Of a stretch of DNA of 64,000 nucleotides, positions 8,384 to 17,913 are shown in pieces. Where the stretch lies: positions 62,001 through 126,000 of the forward strand of contig NZ_PGDQ01000016.1 of the NCBI RefSeq assembly GCF_003073135.1, written 5' to 3'. The notes under the pieces were generated by a model that ran no database searches, was not told the origin of the DNA, and saw only the letters and a program-made list of their open reading frames with translations. Origin of the DNA: Euzebya rosea (lineage in GTDB: Bacteria; Actinomycetota; Nitriliruptoria; Euzebyales; Euzebyaceae). Every line of letters starts with the position of its first letter. Position 1 is the stretch's first letter. Position numbers and translations under genes: made by a program.

Positions 8384-10924
8384 ATGCGCAGCAGCATCCG
8401 CCTCCGGTTGATGACCCTGATGCTCGTGCCCGCTGTGGCCATGCTGGCCCTGTCCGGCATCCAGCTGCGGGCCAGCACCGAGGTGCTGGCCCAGACCCAG
8501 CAGTTCGCATCACTCGTGGACCTCGCCGACGCCCAGTACTCGCTGGTGCACGACCTCCAGATCGAACGGACGAGGACCCTGGAGGCGTTCCACCTCGGCG
8601 ACGACGGCGGCATGGACATGTCAGGTGAGGACCTGCTGGCCGCACGGACCACCACCGACACGAGCCTGGCCCGCATGCACGAGCTGGCCTCCCCCGCCCT
8701 GCTGGCGGAGCTGTCGGCCCCCGTGGCCGAGGCCGTCCAGCGTGCCCTCGACGCCGCCGACGACATCGTCGTGCGGCGCGGCGACATCGACGCGGGGAGC
8801 CTGCTCGACGCGCAGGTCCAGCAGGCCTACGACGTCCCGGTCAGCGCCCTGCTGGGGATCGATGACATCCTGATCCCCGAGGTGACCAACCCGGTCATCC
8901 ACACCCGGCTGCTCGCCAGCGCCGCGTACGCCCGACTGAAGGCGACGGCGCTCGACCGTGGCGACACCATCCTGCTGGCCGTGGCCGGCAGCATCGACTC
9001 GGGCACCGCCGGCCGGCAGGTCTCCGCGCTGGCCAACCAGCAGGCGCTGTGGCTGGACTCCCTCCACCGGCTCGCCACCGACGCCGAGGTCGCGCTGCTC
9101 GAGGAGACCGCCGACATCGATCCCTCCAGCGAGGTCTCCCGGGTCGCCGGCGGCCTGCAGGCCGGCAACCTCGGCACGATCGACGAGATCGCCGCCGACA
9201 ACCGGGATGCCGCCCGCACCCTCCGGACCGTCGAGCAGCAGATGGCTGCCACCAGCCTGTCCGCCGCAGACGAGCTCCAGACCGAGGCGACACGGACCAC
9301 GCTCGTCATCGGCGGCCTCGTCGTGCTCGCACTCCTCTTCGGTGTCTACCTGGTCTACGCCCTGAGCCGCAGCGTGGTGCGTCCGCTGAACCGCCTGACG
9401 ACCCTGGCGAGCCGCATCGCAACCGTCCTGCCCGACACCGTGGAGGCCGTGGGCCGCGGCGAGGACGTCGACACCACCGTCCTCGACGACGCCGTCAGCA
9501 CCGAGCTGCTGAACCGGCGTGACGAGCTGGGCGACCTCGCCCGCGCCCTGGGCGCGGCGACCGACCAGGCGACCACGGTGGCCCTGGAGCAGGCACGCAC
9601 CCGCCATGGTGTCGCCCAGACCATCTCCGACGTCGCCCGCCGGGAACAGTCCCTGGTGGAACGGCAGCTGTCGCTGCTGGAGACCATGGAGGAGCGCGAG
9701 GAGGACGCCGAGCAGCTCTCGCAGCTGTTCCGCCTGGACCACCTCGCCACCCGCATGCGCCGCAACGCCGAGAACCTGCTGCTGCTGTCCACCGGTCAGC
9801 TGCCCGGGTCCGGTGACGCCTCGCACCAGCCGCTGGTCGACGTGATCCGTACCGCCGCGGCCGAGACCGAGCAGTACGCCCGGGTCGACGTCCGGGTCGG
9901 CATTCCCGTCGACGTCAAGGGGTACGCCGCCACCCCGCTGTCGCACCTCCTCGCCGAGCTGGTCGAGAACGCCACGAACTTCTCCCCACCCAACACACGT
10001 GTGACGGTGACGACGGCCCGCGAGGCGAGCGGCGTCACCGTGACCGTCACCGACCGGGGCCTCGGCATGGACGCCCAGGACCTGGAGGAGGCCAAGGCGC
10101 GCCTGATGGCCCCGCCGCTGCTCGAAGCAGCCGAGTCCCGCCGCCTCGGCCTGTACGTCGTCGGCCTGCTGGCCCAGCGCCTCGGCGTCGCCATCGACAT
10201 CCGGCCCGGCGAGCCCGCCGGCCTGCACGTGCTGGTGTGGCTGCCCGACACGCTCTTCGTCACCCCGCCCCAGGCCAGGAGCGGACCGTCCGGGTTGGCG
10301 TCGGTCGTGGCCCAGTCGGTCGAACCGGCTGCGCCGGCCGGGCCCATCCAGCCCGCGGCGTTGCTGTCGTCCACCCCGCCCGTGGAGCGCTTCGTGGAAC
10401 CAACCCCGACCGGGGCACCCGCACGCTTCTCCGAGGACGCCGCTCCGGACGCCCTGTCGGTCATGCAGCGACTGCTCGACGCCAGCCCGGCGACGCCACC
10501 TCCGCTGCCGCCCGACGTCCAGCCCGTCGCCAGCACGCTGCCCACCCGGGCGCCCCTGCTCCCCCAGCGCCAGCCCTCCAGCGACGAACCGGCCAGCGGC
10601 TTGAGCCTGGCCCGTGCCAGCAACGGCAGGACCGTGGAGTTCGATCCGGCCGCCGTCTCGGACCTGATCAGCGGGTTCGACCAGGGGCCCCCGTCCGCGT
10701 CGTTCCCCGCCGGGACGGCCGAGCAGGCCCCGGTTGCCCCGCAGCAGCCCGCCGTCCAGACCCCACCGCCGGCGACTGCGACGCCCTCGACTGCATCACT
10801 GCCCTCGCCTGCGTCACTGCCCGTCGATGACGTCCCGGCGGCCGCACCCACTCCCCCCACCACCCCCTACGGAGGTACCTCGTCGTGGTCAACACCGTTC
10901 CCTCAGCGGGACAGCGCCAAGTGA
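8384..10924 (+). CDS. cvnA: Conservon histidine kinase (CvnA-like)
   Basis: This is the sensor component of an actinobacterial conservon. The 846-residue protein has an N-terminal membrane helix, an extracellular helical region resembling nitrate/nitrite-sensing (NIT) domains, a second helix near residues 305-330 and a HAMP-like linker. The atypical kinase core has HLATRMRRNAEN with possible phospho-acceptor His453, the N box ELVENATNFSPP and DRGLGM. A long Pro-rich, disordered C-terminal tail of more than 200 residues follows. The ATG at 8384 starts directly at the membrane helix. The next three genes are the usual B, C and D partners, and the 3' end overlaps cvnB by 40 bases. CvnA proteins signal through the membrane-associated GTPase module rather than a classical response regulator. 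Confidence 0.92.
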   Translation: MRSSIRLRLMTLMLVPAVAMLALSGIQLRASTEVLAQTQQFASLVDLADAQYSLVHDLQIERTRTLEAFHLGDDGGMDMSGEDLLAARTTTDTSLARMHELASPALLAELSAPVAEAVQRALDAADDIVVRRGDIDAGSLLDAQVQQAYDVPVSALLGIDDILIPEVTNPVIHTRLLASAAYARLKATALDRGDTILLAVAGSIDSGTAGRQVSALANQQALWLDSLHRLATDAEVALLEETADIDPSSEVSRVAGGLQAGNLGTIDEIAADNRDAARTLRTVEQQMAATSLSAADELQTEATRTTLVIGGLVVLALLFGVYLVYALSRSVVRPLNRLTTLASRIATVLPDTVEAVGRGEDVDTTVLDDAVSTELLNRRDELGDLARALGAATDQATTVALEQARTRHGVAQTISDVARREQSLVERQLSLLETMEEREEDAEQLSQLFRLDHLATRMRRNAENLLLLSTGQLPGSGDASHQPLVDVIRTAAAETEQYARVDVRVGIPVDVKGYAATPLSHLLAELVENATNFSPPNTRVTVTTAREASGVTVTVTDRGLGMDAQDLEEAKARLMAPPLLEAAESRRLGLYVVGLLAQRLGVAIDIRPGEPAGLHVLVWLPDTLFVTPPQARSGPSGLASVVAQSVEPAAPAGPIQPAALLSSTPPVERFVEPTPTGAPARFSEDAAPDALSVMQRLLDASPATPPPLPPDVQPVASTLPTRAPLLPQRQPSSDEPASGLSLARASNGRTVEFDPAAVSDLISGFDQGPPSASFPAGTAEQAPVAPQQPAVQTPPPATATPSTASLPSPASLPVDDVPAAAPTPPTTPYGGTSSWSTPFPQRDSAK

Positions 10925-11331
10925 ACGCCGGCACCGACCTCAACTGGCTCCTCAGCGGGTTCAGCAGCCGGACGCCCGGGGTGATCGAGTCGGTCGTCGT
11001 CAGCATCGACGGCCTGCTCATCGCCGCCTCCGAGGGCCTCGACCGCGCGACCGCCGACCGGGTGGCCGCCGTCGCGTCCTCGCTGGCCTCGATCACCCGT
11101 GGCGCGTCCCGGGTGTTCGATGCCGGCAACCTCAAGCAGGTCATGGTGGCCTACGACAACGGCTACATCGTCCTCACGTCGCTGCGTGACGGCGCGGTCC
11201 TGGCCGTCCTGGCAACCGCCGGCAGCGACATCGGGCTGATCGGCCACGAGATGCGCACGCTGGGCCAGCAGGTGGGCACCGCGCTCAGCCCCCAGCTGAT
11301 CGAGGACCTCCGCGCACAGCTACCACGGTGA
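10885..11331 (+). CDS. cvnB: Roadblock/LC7-domain protein (CvnB-like)
   Basis: This 148-residue Roadblock/LC7 protein (LNWLLSGFSSRTPGVIESVVVSIDG at the N-terminus, then conserved SLRDGAVLAVLA) belongs to a family of small regulators that bind Ras-like GTPases, as MglB does for MglA. The GTG start at 10885 has GGAGG at 10871-10875, nine bases upstream, which decides the start although it lies within the end of cvnA. Second gene of the conservon, 13 bases before cvnC. It probably acts at the inner face of the membrane on the CvnD GTPase. Confidence 0.93.
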   Translation: MVNTVPSAGQRQVNAGTDLNWLLSGFSSRTPGVIESVVVSIDGLLIAASEGLDRATADRVAAVASSLASITRGASRVFDAGNLKQVMVAYDNGYIVLTSLRDGAVLAVLATAGSDIGLIGHEMRTLGQQVGTALSPQLIEDLRAQLPR

Positions 11332-11344
11332 GGGTGATCCAGAC

Positions 11345-11692
11345 GTGAGCGAAGCACGCCGACTTCGACCCTACGCCCTCGTGGGCGGCAGGACTCGTGC
11401 CGAGGCGAACCTGTCCATGGAGTCCATGGTCGTCGCCAGCGGCGTCCAACCCGGCGAGGACGTCGGCCCCGAGCAGCTGGAGCTGCTGGAGCAGTGCCGA
11501 ACGCCGCAGTCCCTGGTCGACCTCAGCGCCGGCCTCGACGTGCCGCTCGGCGTCATCCGTGTCCTGCTCGGTGACCTGCTCGCGTCCGGACTGATCAGCC
11601 ACGCCGGCGCCGTCGAGGCACCGACCGCTGTCCCCGCCCACCGCGACATCACCCTCCTCGGTGAACTGCTCGACGGAATCGAGGCCCTGTAG
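11345..11692 (+). CDS. cvnC: DUF742 protein (CvnC-like)
   Basis: This 115-residue DUF742 protein starts with RLRPYALVGGRTRAE, the family hallmark. A short winged-helix-like region follows (PQSLVDLSAGLDVPLGVIRVLLGDL). DUF742 proteins are the third component of conservons; how they act is not settled. GTG start at 11345; two bases separate its stop from cvnD. Confidence 0.93.
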   Translation: MSEARRLRPYALVGGRTRAEANLSMESMVVASGVQPGEDVGPEQLELLEQCRTPQSLVDLSAGLDVPLGVIRVLLGDLLASGLISHAGAVEAPTAVPAHRDITLLGELLDGIEAL

Positions 11693-11694
11693 CC

Positions 11695-12336
11695 ATGACT
11701 GCCACGTATCCCTCTCAAAGCCCCTTCCCCAACGAGGCCCACTCGATGCACACCCCGCCACCACGCCCGGTGCGTCGAGGCCCCACGTCGGTCAAGATCG
11801 TGATCGCCGGTGGCTTCGGCGTTGGCAAGACCACCATGGTCACCGCCGTCACCGAGATCACGCCGTTCACCACCGAGGTGCCCATGACCGAGGCCAGCCT
11901 CGGCGTCGACGACACCTCCATCGTCGGTGAACGCAAGACCCACACGACCGTGGCCATGGACTTCGGCCGCATCTCCCTGGGCAACGACCTGTACCTGTAC
12001 CTGTTCGGCACCCCCGGCCAGGACCGCTTCAGCTTCATGTGGGACGACCTGACGCAGGGTGCCGTCGGCGCCATCGTGCTGGTCGACACCCGCCGCCTCG
12101 AGGAGTGCTTCCCGGCGATCAACTACTTCGAGCAGAAGGGCGTCCCGTTCGTCGTCGCGATCAACTGCTTCGACGGCCAGGTGCTGCACTCCCCCGAGGC
12201 CGTTCGTGACGCCCTCCAGGTCGGCGAGGACACCCCCGTCATGCTCACCGACGCCCGCGACAAGGCCCAGGTCAAGGTCGCGATGGCCTCCGTCGTCCGC
12301 CATGCCATGGCCCGCGCCAGGGCCACGCTGGGTTAG
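11695..12336 (+). CDS. cvnD: Conservon small GTPase (CvnD-like)
   Basis: This 213-residue Ras-like GTPase of the actinobacterial CvnD/MglA-like group has P-loop GGFGVGKTT at 39-47, TPGQDRF as the switch II DxxG equivalent (Gly-Gln preserved) and AINCFDG in the guanine-specificity position. The last is NxxD-like (NCFD). Met18 is an alternative start; Met1 is retained because it lies two bases after the cvnC stop. This is the last gene of the conservon; no cytochrome P450 or fifth gene follows. The output in known conservons includes development and secondary metabolism in Streptomyces; the target here is unknown. Confidence 0.93.
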   Translation: MTATYPSQSPFPNEAHSMHTPPPRPVRRGPTSVKIVIAGGFGVGKTTMVTAVTEITPFTTEVPMTEASLGVDDTSIVGERKTHTTVAMDFGRISLGNDLYLYLFGTPGQDRFSFMWDDLTQGAVGAIVLVDTRRLEECFPAINYFEQKGVPFVVAINCFDGQVLHSPEAVRDALQVGEDTPVMLTDARDKAQVKVAMASVVRHAMARARATLG

Positions 12337-12431
12337 CCGGTTCTCCAGCTCGTTGTTCGTTGGTCCTCGCTCGCGTTTCGCCGGCGCCCTGCGGCAGTCG
12401 GTGGTCACTTCGGTCGCCGTGGTCGAGGTGA

Positions 12432-12580
12432 CGTGTGCGATAGGCACCCCTGGAGGTGGTCGACCCCACCCGGGGTGAGGCCGCGTGTGGGATGCACGCC
12501 CCCTCGTGTCGTGGATGCCACACCTCGCCCAAGGGTGGGTGCGATCAGCCGCACCTCAAGCTGTCGTTCCCACACACCAG
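12432..12580. repeat. 149-bp intergenic repeat, copy 1
   Basis: Aligns without gaps to 12655-12803 (offset 223 bases) with about 16 differences by eye. The last third, including CACCCAAGGGTGGGTG and the GCACCTCAAGCTGTCG stretch, is nearly identical between copies. Each copy also contains an internal, more diverged duplication of the pattern GTGCGAT...GCACCTC...GATCCCAC. Confidence 0.75.
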
Positions 12581-12654
12581 TCGTGTGCGGAGCGCGCCGG
12601 CGTCCTCACGCACCCCCGCACGACGCCCGGTGGGGCCGCCGTGATCAGAAACGG

Positions 12655-12803
12655 CGTGCGCGATGGGCACCTCTGAGGATGGCCGATCCCACCCGGGGTG
12701 CGGCCGCGTGTGGGCTGCACGCCCCCTTGTGACGTCGAAGCCACACCTCACCCAAGGGTGGGTGCGATCAGCCGCACCTCAAGCTGTCGATCCCACACAC
12801 CAG
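12655..12803. repeat. 149-bp intergenic repeat, copy 2
   Basis: Second copy of the unit at 12432-12580, separated by 74 bases of unrelated sequence. CACCC-AA-GGGTG forms a small hairpin in both copies, and GTGTGGG (about 12708) faces CCCACAC (about 12792) as longer-range inverted arms, so a folded RNA is possible. Confidence 0.75.
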
Positions 12804-12962
12804 TGTGCCGGGGCCCACCGAGGTGCCAACGCACCGCCGCAGGGCGCCGACGACTCCGTGGTGGCTCCCGCAGTGCCCCGATGCGAAGCGAGGGGTCGAG
12901 GAAGCCGCCGCGGATCGTCGGTCACGAGCCCGAGGACCCGACGAGCGGAGCGAGGACCAAAC

Positions 12963-13703
12963 CTATCCGCTGAACTTGGCCTTCAGGTAGTCCTTGTTCA
13001 TCTGCGCGATGTAGTCCAGGGAGATGTCCTTGGGGCACGACACCGAGCACTCGCCGATGTTGGTGCAGGAACCGAAGAACGCCTCCATGGTCTCGACCAT
13101 GTTGAGGGTGCGCTCGGTCCGCTCGGGCTGGCCCTGGGGCAGCATGTTGAGCTGGCTCATCTTGGCCGACGTGAACAGCTGGGCCGCACCGTTGGGGCAG
13201 GCCGCCACGCAGGCACCGCAGCCGATGCAGGCGGCCGCGTCGAACGCGTCGTCAGCGACGTCCTTGGGGACGGGGGTCAGGTTGGCGTCGGACGCCGACC
13301 CGGTCGGGACGGTGATGTAGCCGCCCGCCTCGATGATCCGGTCGAAGGCCGAGCGGTTGACCGCCAGGTCCTTGATGACCGGAAAGCCGGAGGCTCGCCA
13401 CGGCTCGACGGTGATGGTGTCCCCGTCGCTGTACTGGCGCATGTGCAGCTGGCAGGTGGCCGTCGACCGCTGGGGCCCGTGGGCCTGGCCGTCGATCATC
13501 AGCCCGCACGACCCGCAGATGCCCTCGCGGCAGTCGTGGTCGAAGTGGACCGGCTCCTTGCCGTCGTTGACCAGCTGCTCGTTGAGCTGGTCCAGCATCT
13601 CCAGGAACGAGCTGTCCTCGCTGACCTCGTTGAGCTGGTAGGTCTCGAACGCACCGGCAGCATCGGGGGACGGCTGGCGCCAGACCTTCAGGGTGAGCTT
13701 CAT
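12963..13703 (-). CDS. sdhB: Succinate dehydrogenase iron-sulfur subunit
   Basis: Subunit B of succinate:quinone oxidoreductase carries electrons from the flavin subunit to quinone through three Fe-S clusters. The 246 residues contain the [2Fe-2S] motif CREGICGSC, and two Cys groups for the [4Fe-4S] and [3Fe-4S] centres (CIGCGACVAACP and CTNIGECSVSCP). The ATG at 13703 follows the sdhA stop by 11 bases. Last gene of sdhCAB. Its stop is immediately next to the 13-bp inverted repeat of the intergenic block. Confidence 0.96.
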   Translation of the reverse strand: MKLTLKVWRQPSPDAAGAFETYQLNEVSEDSSFLEMLDQLNEQLVNDGKEPVHFDHDCREGICGSCGLMIDGQAHGPQRSTATCQLHMRQYSDGDTITVEPWRASGFPVIKDLAVNRSAFDRIIEAGGYITVPTGSASDANLTPVPKDVADDAFDAAACIGCGACVAACPNGAAQLFTSAKMSQLNMLPQGQPERTERTLNMVETMEAFFGSCTNIGECSVSCPKDISLDYIAQMNKDYLKAKFSG

Positions 13704-13714
13704 CAGATGATCGC

Positions 13715-15637
<1,923 letters not shown>

Positions 15638-15681
15638 GTCGTTCCTCTCGGTTTCTTCTCGTCAGCCGTTCGTCCGCCGTG

Positions 15682-16488
15682 TCACTCGGCGGAGAACTCC
15701 TCGGCGATGGCCTGGCACTCCTCGCCGCAGTCGATCACGCCGAACATCGTCCCGAGCGGGTAGGTCAGGTTGATGCTGGTGACCACGACGGCCAGGCCGA
15801 CCGCCAGGTAGCGACGCCACGGGTTGAAGCGCTTGCTGGACCATCCCATCGTCTGGAACAGCGACCAGGTGCCGTGGAAGATGTGCATGCCGAGGGCCAG
15901 GACGGCCACCATGTAGAACAGCGCCACGGGGATGCGGGACAGGCTGGCGACCAGGTTGTTGGTGATCGCGCCGCGGACGTAGTCCGGGTTGGCCAGGCCC
16001 CAGGTGAGGTCGGCCAGGTGGAACAGGATGAAGGCCAGCACGATCGTGCCCGTGTAGACCATCGTGCGCGAGGCGTAGTCGGCAGCGATGTACTCGCGCG
16101 GCGCCTGGTAGGCGACGGGACGCTTCTTGCGGTTCATCAGGGTCAGCGAGTACGCCGCGTGCACGTGGCCCACGAGCGCGCCGAGCAGGCCGAGTCGTCC
16201 GATCCACAGCAGGAAGGTGCGTGGCACGAGCGGCTCGCCGATGTCACGGAGACCCTCGCCGTACTCGGTGAACTTGGCCGCCCCCTCGAAGACGTGCAGG
16301 TTGCCGACCGCGTGGATGACGATGAACCCCAGGCCGATGATCCCGGTGAGGGCCATGACGTACTTCTTGCCCATGGCCGTGCCGTAGAAGTCACGGACCC
16401 ACATCTTCGGGCGTTCACGGTGCGGAACCGGCGCCTTCTCGAGGGGCTTGATCGCGCCGTCATTGCTGCGCGGAGTCGTCGTGCTCAT
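15682..16488 (-). CDS. sdhC: Succinate dehydrogenase cytochrome b558 membrane subunit
   Basis: This 268-residue anchor has five predicted membrane helices with internal His residues (VIHAVGNLHVF, GHVHAAYSL, LFHLADLTWG, GMHIFHGTWSLFQTMGW). It matches the single-subunit type-B anchor holding two b haems and the menaquinone site; no separate sdhD is present or needed. The ATG at 16488 has GGAGCAGGA just upstream. First gene of sdhCAB, divergent from yceI. Two-haem anchors are typical of menaquinone-using Gram-positive bacteria, where succinate oxidation is coupled to the proton gradient. Confidence 0.94.
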   Translation of the reverse strand: MSTTTPRSNDGAIKPLEKAPVPHRERPKMWVRDFYGTAMGKKYVMALTGIIGLGFIVIHAVGNLHVFEGAAKFTEYGEGLRDIGEPLVPRTFLLWIGRLGLLGALVGHVHAAYSLTLMNRKKRPVAYQAPREYIAADYASRTMVYTGTIVLAFILFHLADLTWGLANPDYVRGAITNNLVASLSRIPVALFYMVAVLALGMHIFHGTWSLFQTMGWSSKRFNPWRRYLAVGLAVVVTSINLTYPLGTMFGVIDCGEECQAIAEEFSAE

Positions 16489-16628
16489 CGGTCCTGCTCC
16501 CAAGTGCGGAGATCGTCACCGACCATCGGAACCCTTGGCCGGGAGGGGTGTGTACAGCTAGCCGGCAGCGTATCAGCGGCGACCCCCGAAACGGGATTCC
16601 ACGGATTCCACCCGCAACAGGGGTTGCT

Positions 16629-16644
16629 AGTTCAACGTTCAACT
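16629..16644. promoter_or_regulatory. Near-palindrome in the sdhC-yceI divergent region
   Basis: AGTTCAACGTTCAACT is a 16-bp near-perfect palindrome (only the two C positions break it) and also a direct repeat of GTTCAAC. It lies 67 bases before yceI in the most AT-rich part of the 222-bp gap. It has the size of a MarR/TetR-type operator and could control one or both divergent units. Confidence 0.45.
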
Positions 16645-16710
16645 GTTACGTTTCCAACTACCACGAACGCGACGGGCCCCCGAGCCCTCGAACCCCACAG
16701 GAGATCAGCC

Positions 16711-17280
16711 ATGTCCACCACCACCTCCAGCCTCGACCGCACCGTCGACGGGCAGCCCTTCCCCGCCGCCGGCACCTACACCATCGACGGATCGCACAGC
16801 TCCATCGAAGCCGTCGCCCGCCACCTGATGGTCACGAAGGTCCGCGGCCAGTTCAGCGACTTCGAGGGCACCATCACCGTCGGCGAGACGCCCGAGGACT
16901 CCGCGGTCCAGGTGACCATCAAGGCCGCCTCGATCGTGACCAAGGACCCCAAGCGCGACGAGCACCTGCGCAGCCCCGACTTCCTCGACGTGGAGCAGTT
17001 CCCCGAGCTGACGTTCCGCAGCACGAAGGTCGACAAGGGGTGGACGGTGACCGGCGACCTGACCATCCGTGGCGTGACCCGCGAGGTGCAGCTCGACACC
17101 GACTACATGGGCACCTTCCAGAACCCCTGGGGCCAGACCGTCGCCGCGTTCTCGGCGAAGACGACGCTGAACCGCGAGGACTTCGGCATGACGTGGAACG
17201 CCCCGCTCGAGGCCGGCGGCGTGCTGGTCTCCAAGGACCTCAAGGTCGAGCTGGAGATCCAGGCCCCGCTGGAGGGTTGA
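16711..17280 (+). CDS. YceI-family lipocalin-like protein
   Basis: This 189-residue YceI-domain protein forms an eight-stranded barrel that binds a polyisoprenoid or similar amphiphile in characterised homologues. Typical segments are GTYTIDGSHSSIEAVARHLM near the start, LRSPDFLDVEQFPELTFRS, LTIRGVTREV and NREDFGMTWN. It has no signal peptide, so the product is probably cytosolic, as in many actinobacteria. AGGAG lies about eight bases before the ATG. It stands alone and is transcribed away from sdhCAB; the physiological role is unknown. Confidence 0.9.
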   Translation: MSTTTSSLDRTVDGQPFPAAGTYTIDGSHSSIEAVARHLMVTKVRGQFSDFEGTITVGETPEDSAVQVTIKAASIVTKDPKRDEHLRSPDFLDVEQFPELTFRSTKVDKGWTVTGDLTIRGVTREVQLDTDYMGTFQNPWGQTVAAFSAKTTLNREDFGMTWNAPLEAGGVLVSKDLKVELEIQAPLEG

Positions 17281-17303
17281 CCAGCTGTCTCGGCAGCGGC
17301 CGC

Positions 17304-17867
17304 TCAGCCGGCTTCCGAGACGAACATCTTCGCGCGGTAGTACGCGAGCTCGTTGATCGACTCCCTGATGTCGGCCAGCGCCCGGTGGCCCCCGTCCTTG
17401 GCGGGGGCCGCTTCCACGATGTCGGGGTGCCAGCGGCGAGCGAGCTCCTTGAGGGTGGACACGTCGACGTTGCGATAGTGCAGGTGCCCTTCGAGGGAGG
17501 GCATGTACTTCTTGAGGAAGGCGCGGTCGGCGTGCACGGAGTTGCCCGCCAGCGGGGCGCTGCCCGAGGCGGGCACGTAGTGCTTGACGAAGCGCAGGAC
17601 CTCCTGCTCGGCCTCCGCGACCGTCAGCTCGCTGGCCCGGATCTCGGCGGTGAGGCCGGACCGCTTGTGCATCTCCTTCACCCGTGGATGCATGCGGGCC
17701 AACGTGTCGTCGTCGGTATGGATGACGAGGTCGGGGCCCTCGTGGACCTCCTGCAGCTGCCCGTCGGTCACGATGGCAGCGATCTCGACGATGACCTCGC
17801 GGTCGGGGTCCAGGCCGGTCATCTCCAGGTCGACCCACACGAGGGGCCAGCTCAACGGTTCACTCAC
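17304..17867 (-). CDS. orn: Oligoribonuclease
   Basis: Orn is a DEDDh 3'-5' exonuclease that degrades the last di- to pentanucleotides of RNA and, in many bacteria, hydrolyses pGpG, the breakdown product of c-di-GMP by EAL enzymes. That matters here because the window encodes three EAL-domain proteins. The 187-residue protein shows all catalytic residues: Asp and Glu in WVDLEMTGLD, Asp in NSVHADRAFL, and His and Asp in HRALADI. The GTG at 17867 is preferred over the upstream ATG codons because AGGAAGG lies seven bases before it. Confidence 0.94.
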   Translation of the reverse strand: MSEPLSWPLVWVDLEMTGLDPDREVIVEIAAIVTDGQLQEVHEGPDLVIHTDDDTLARMHPRVKEMHKRSGLTAEIRASELTVAEAEQEVLRFVKHYVPASGSAPLAGNSVHADRAFLKKYMPSLEGHLHYRNVDVSTLKELARRWHPDIVEAAPAKDGGHRALADIRESINELAYYRAKMFVSEAG

Positions 17868-17913
17868 GTCCACACCTTCCTGTCGGCCCATGCGGTGACC
17901 GAACACCGGGGAG

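Larger units (their letters stand above)
12360..12960. repeat. Non-coding block bounded by perfect 13-bp inverted repeats
   Basis: TTGGTCCTCGCTC (12360-12372) recurs exactly in inverted orientation at 12948-12960. The bounded 601 bases fill nearly the whole gap between the convergent cvnD and sdhB genes. Inside are two related 149-bp units. The open frames in the block are short, His/Pro/Arg-rich and unlike known proteins, so I see no gene. It could be a non-autonomous mobile element (MITE-like), a family of intergenic repeats or a transcribed structured RNA. Confidence 0.6.

Noticed and set aside
12433-12732. Short His/Pro/Arg-rich frames within the intergenic repeat block
   Set aside because: Several overlapping frames, no ribosome binding sites, no known domains and composition typical of chance frames at high GC.
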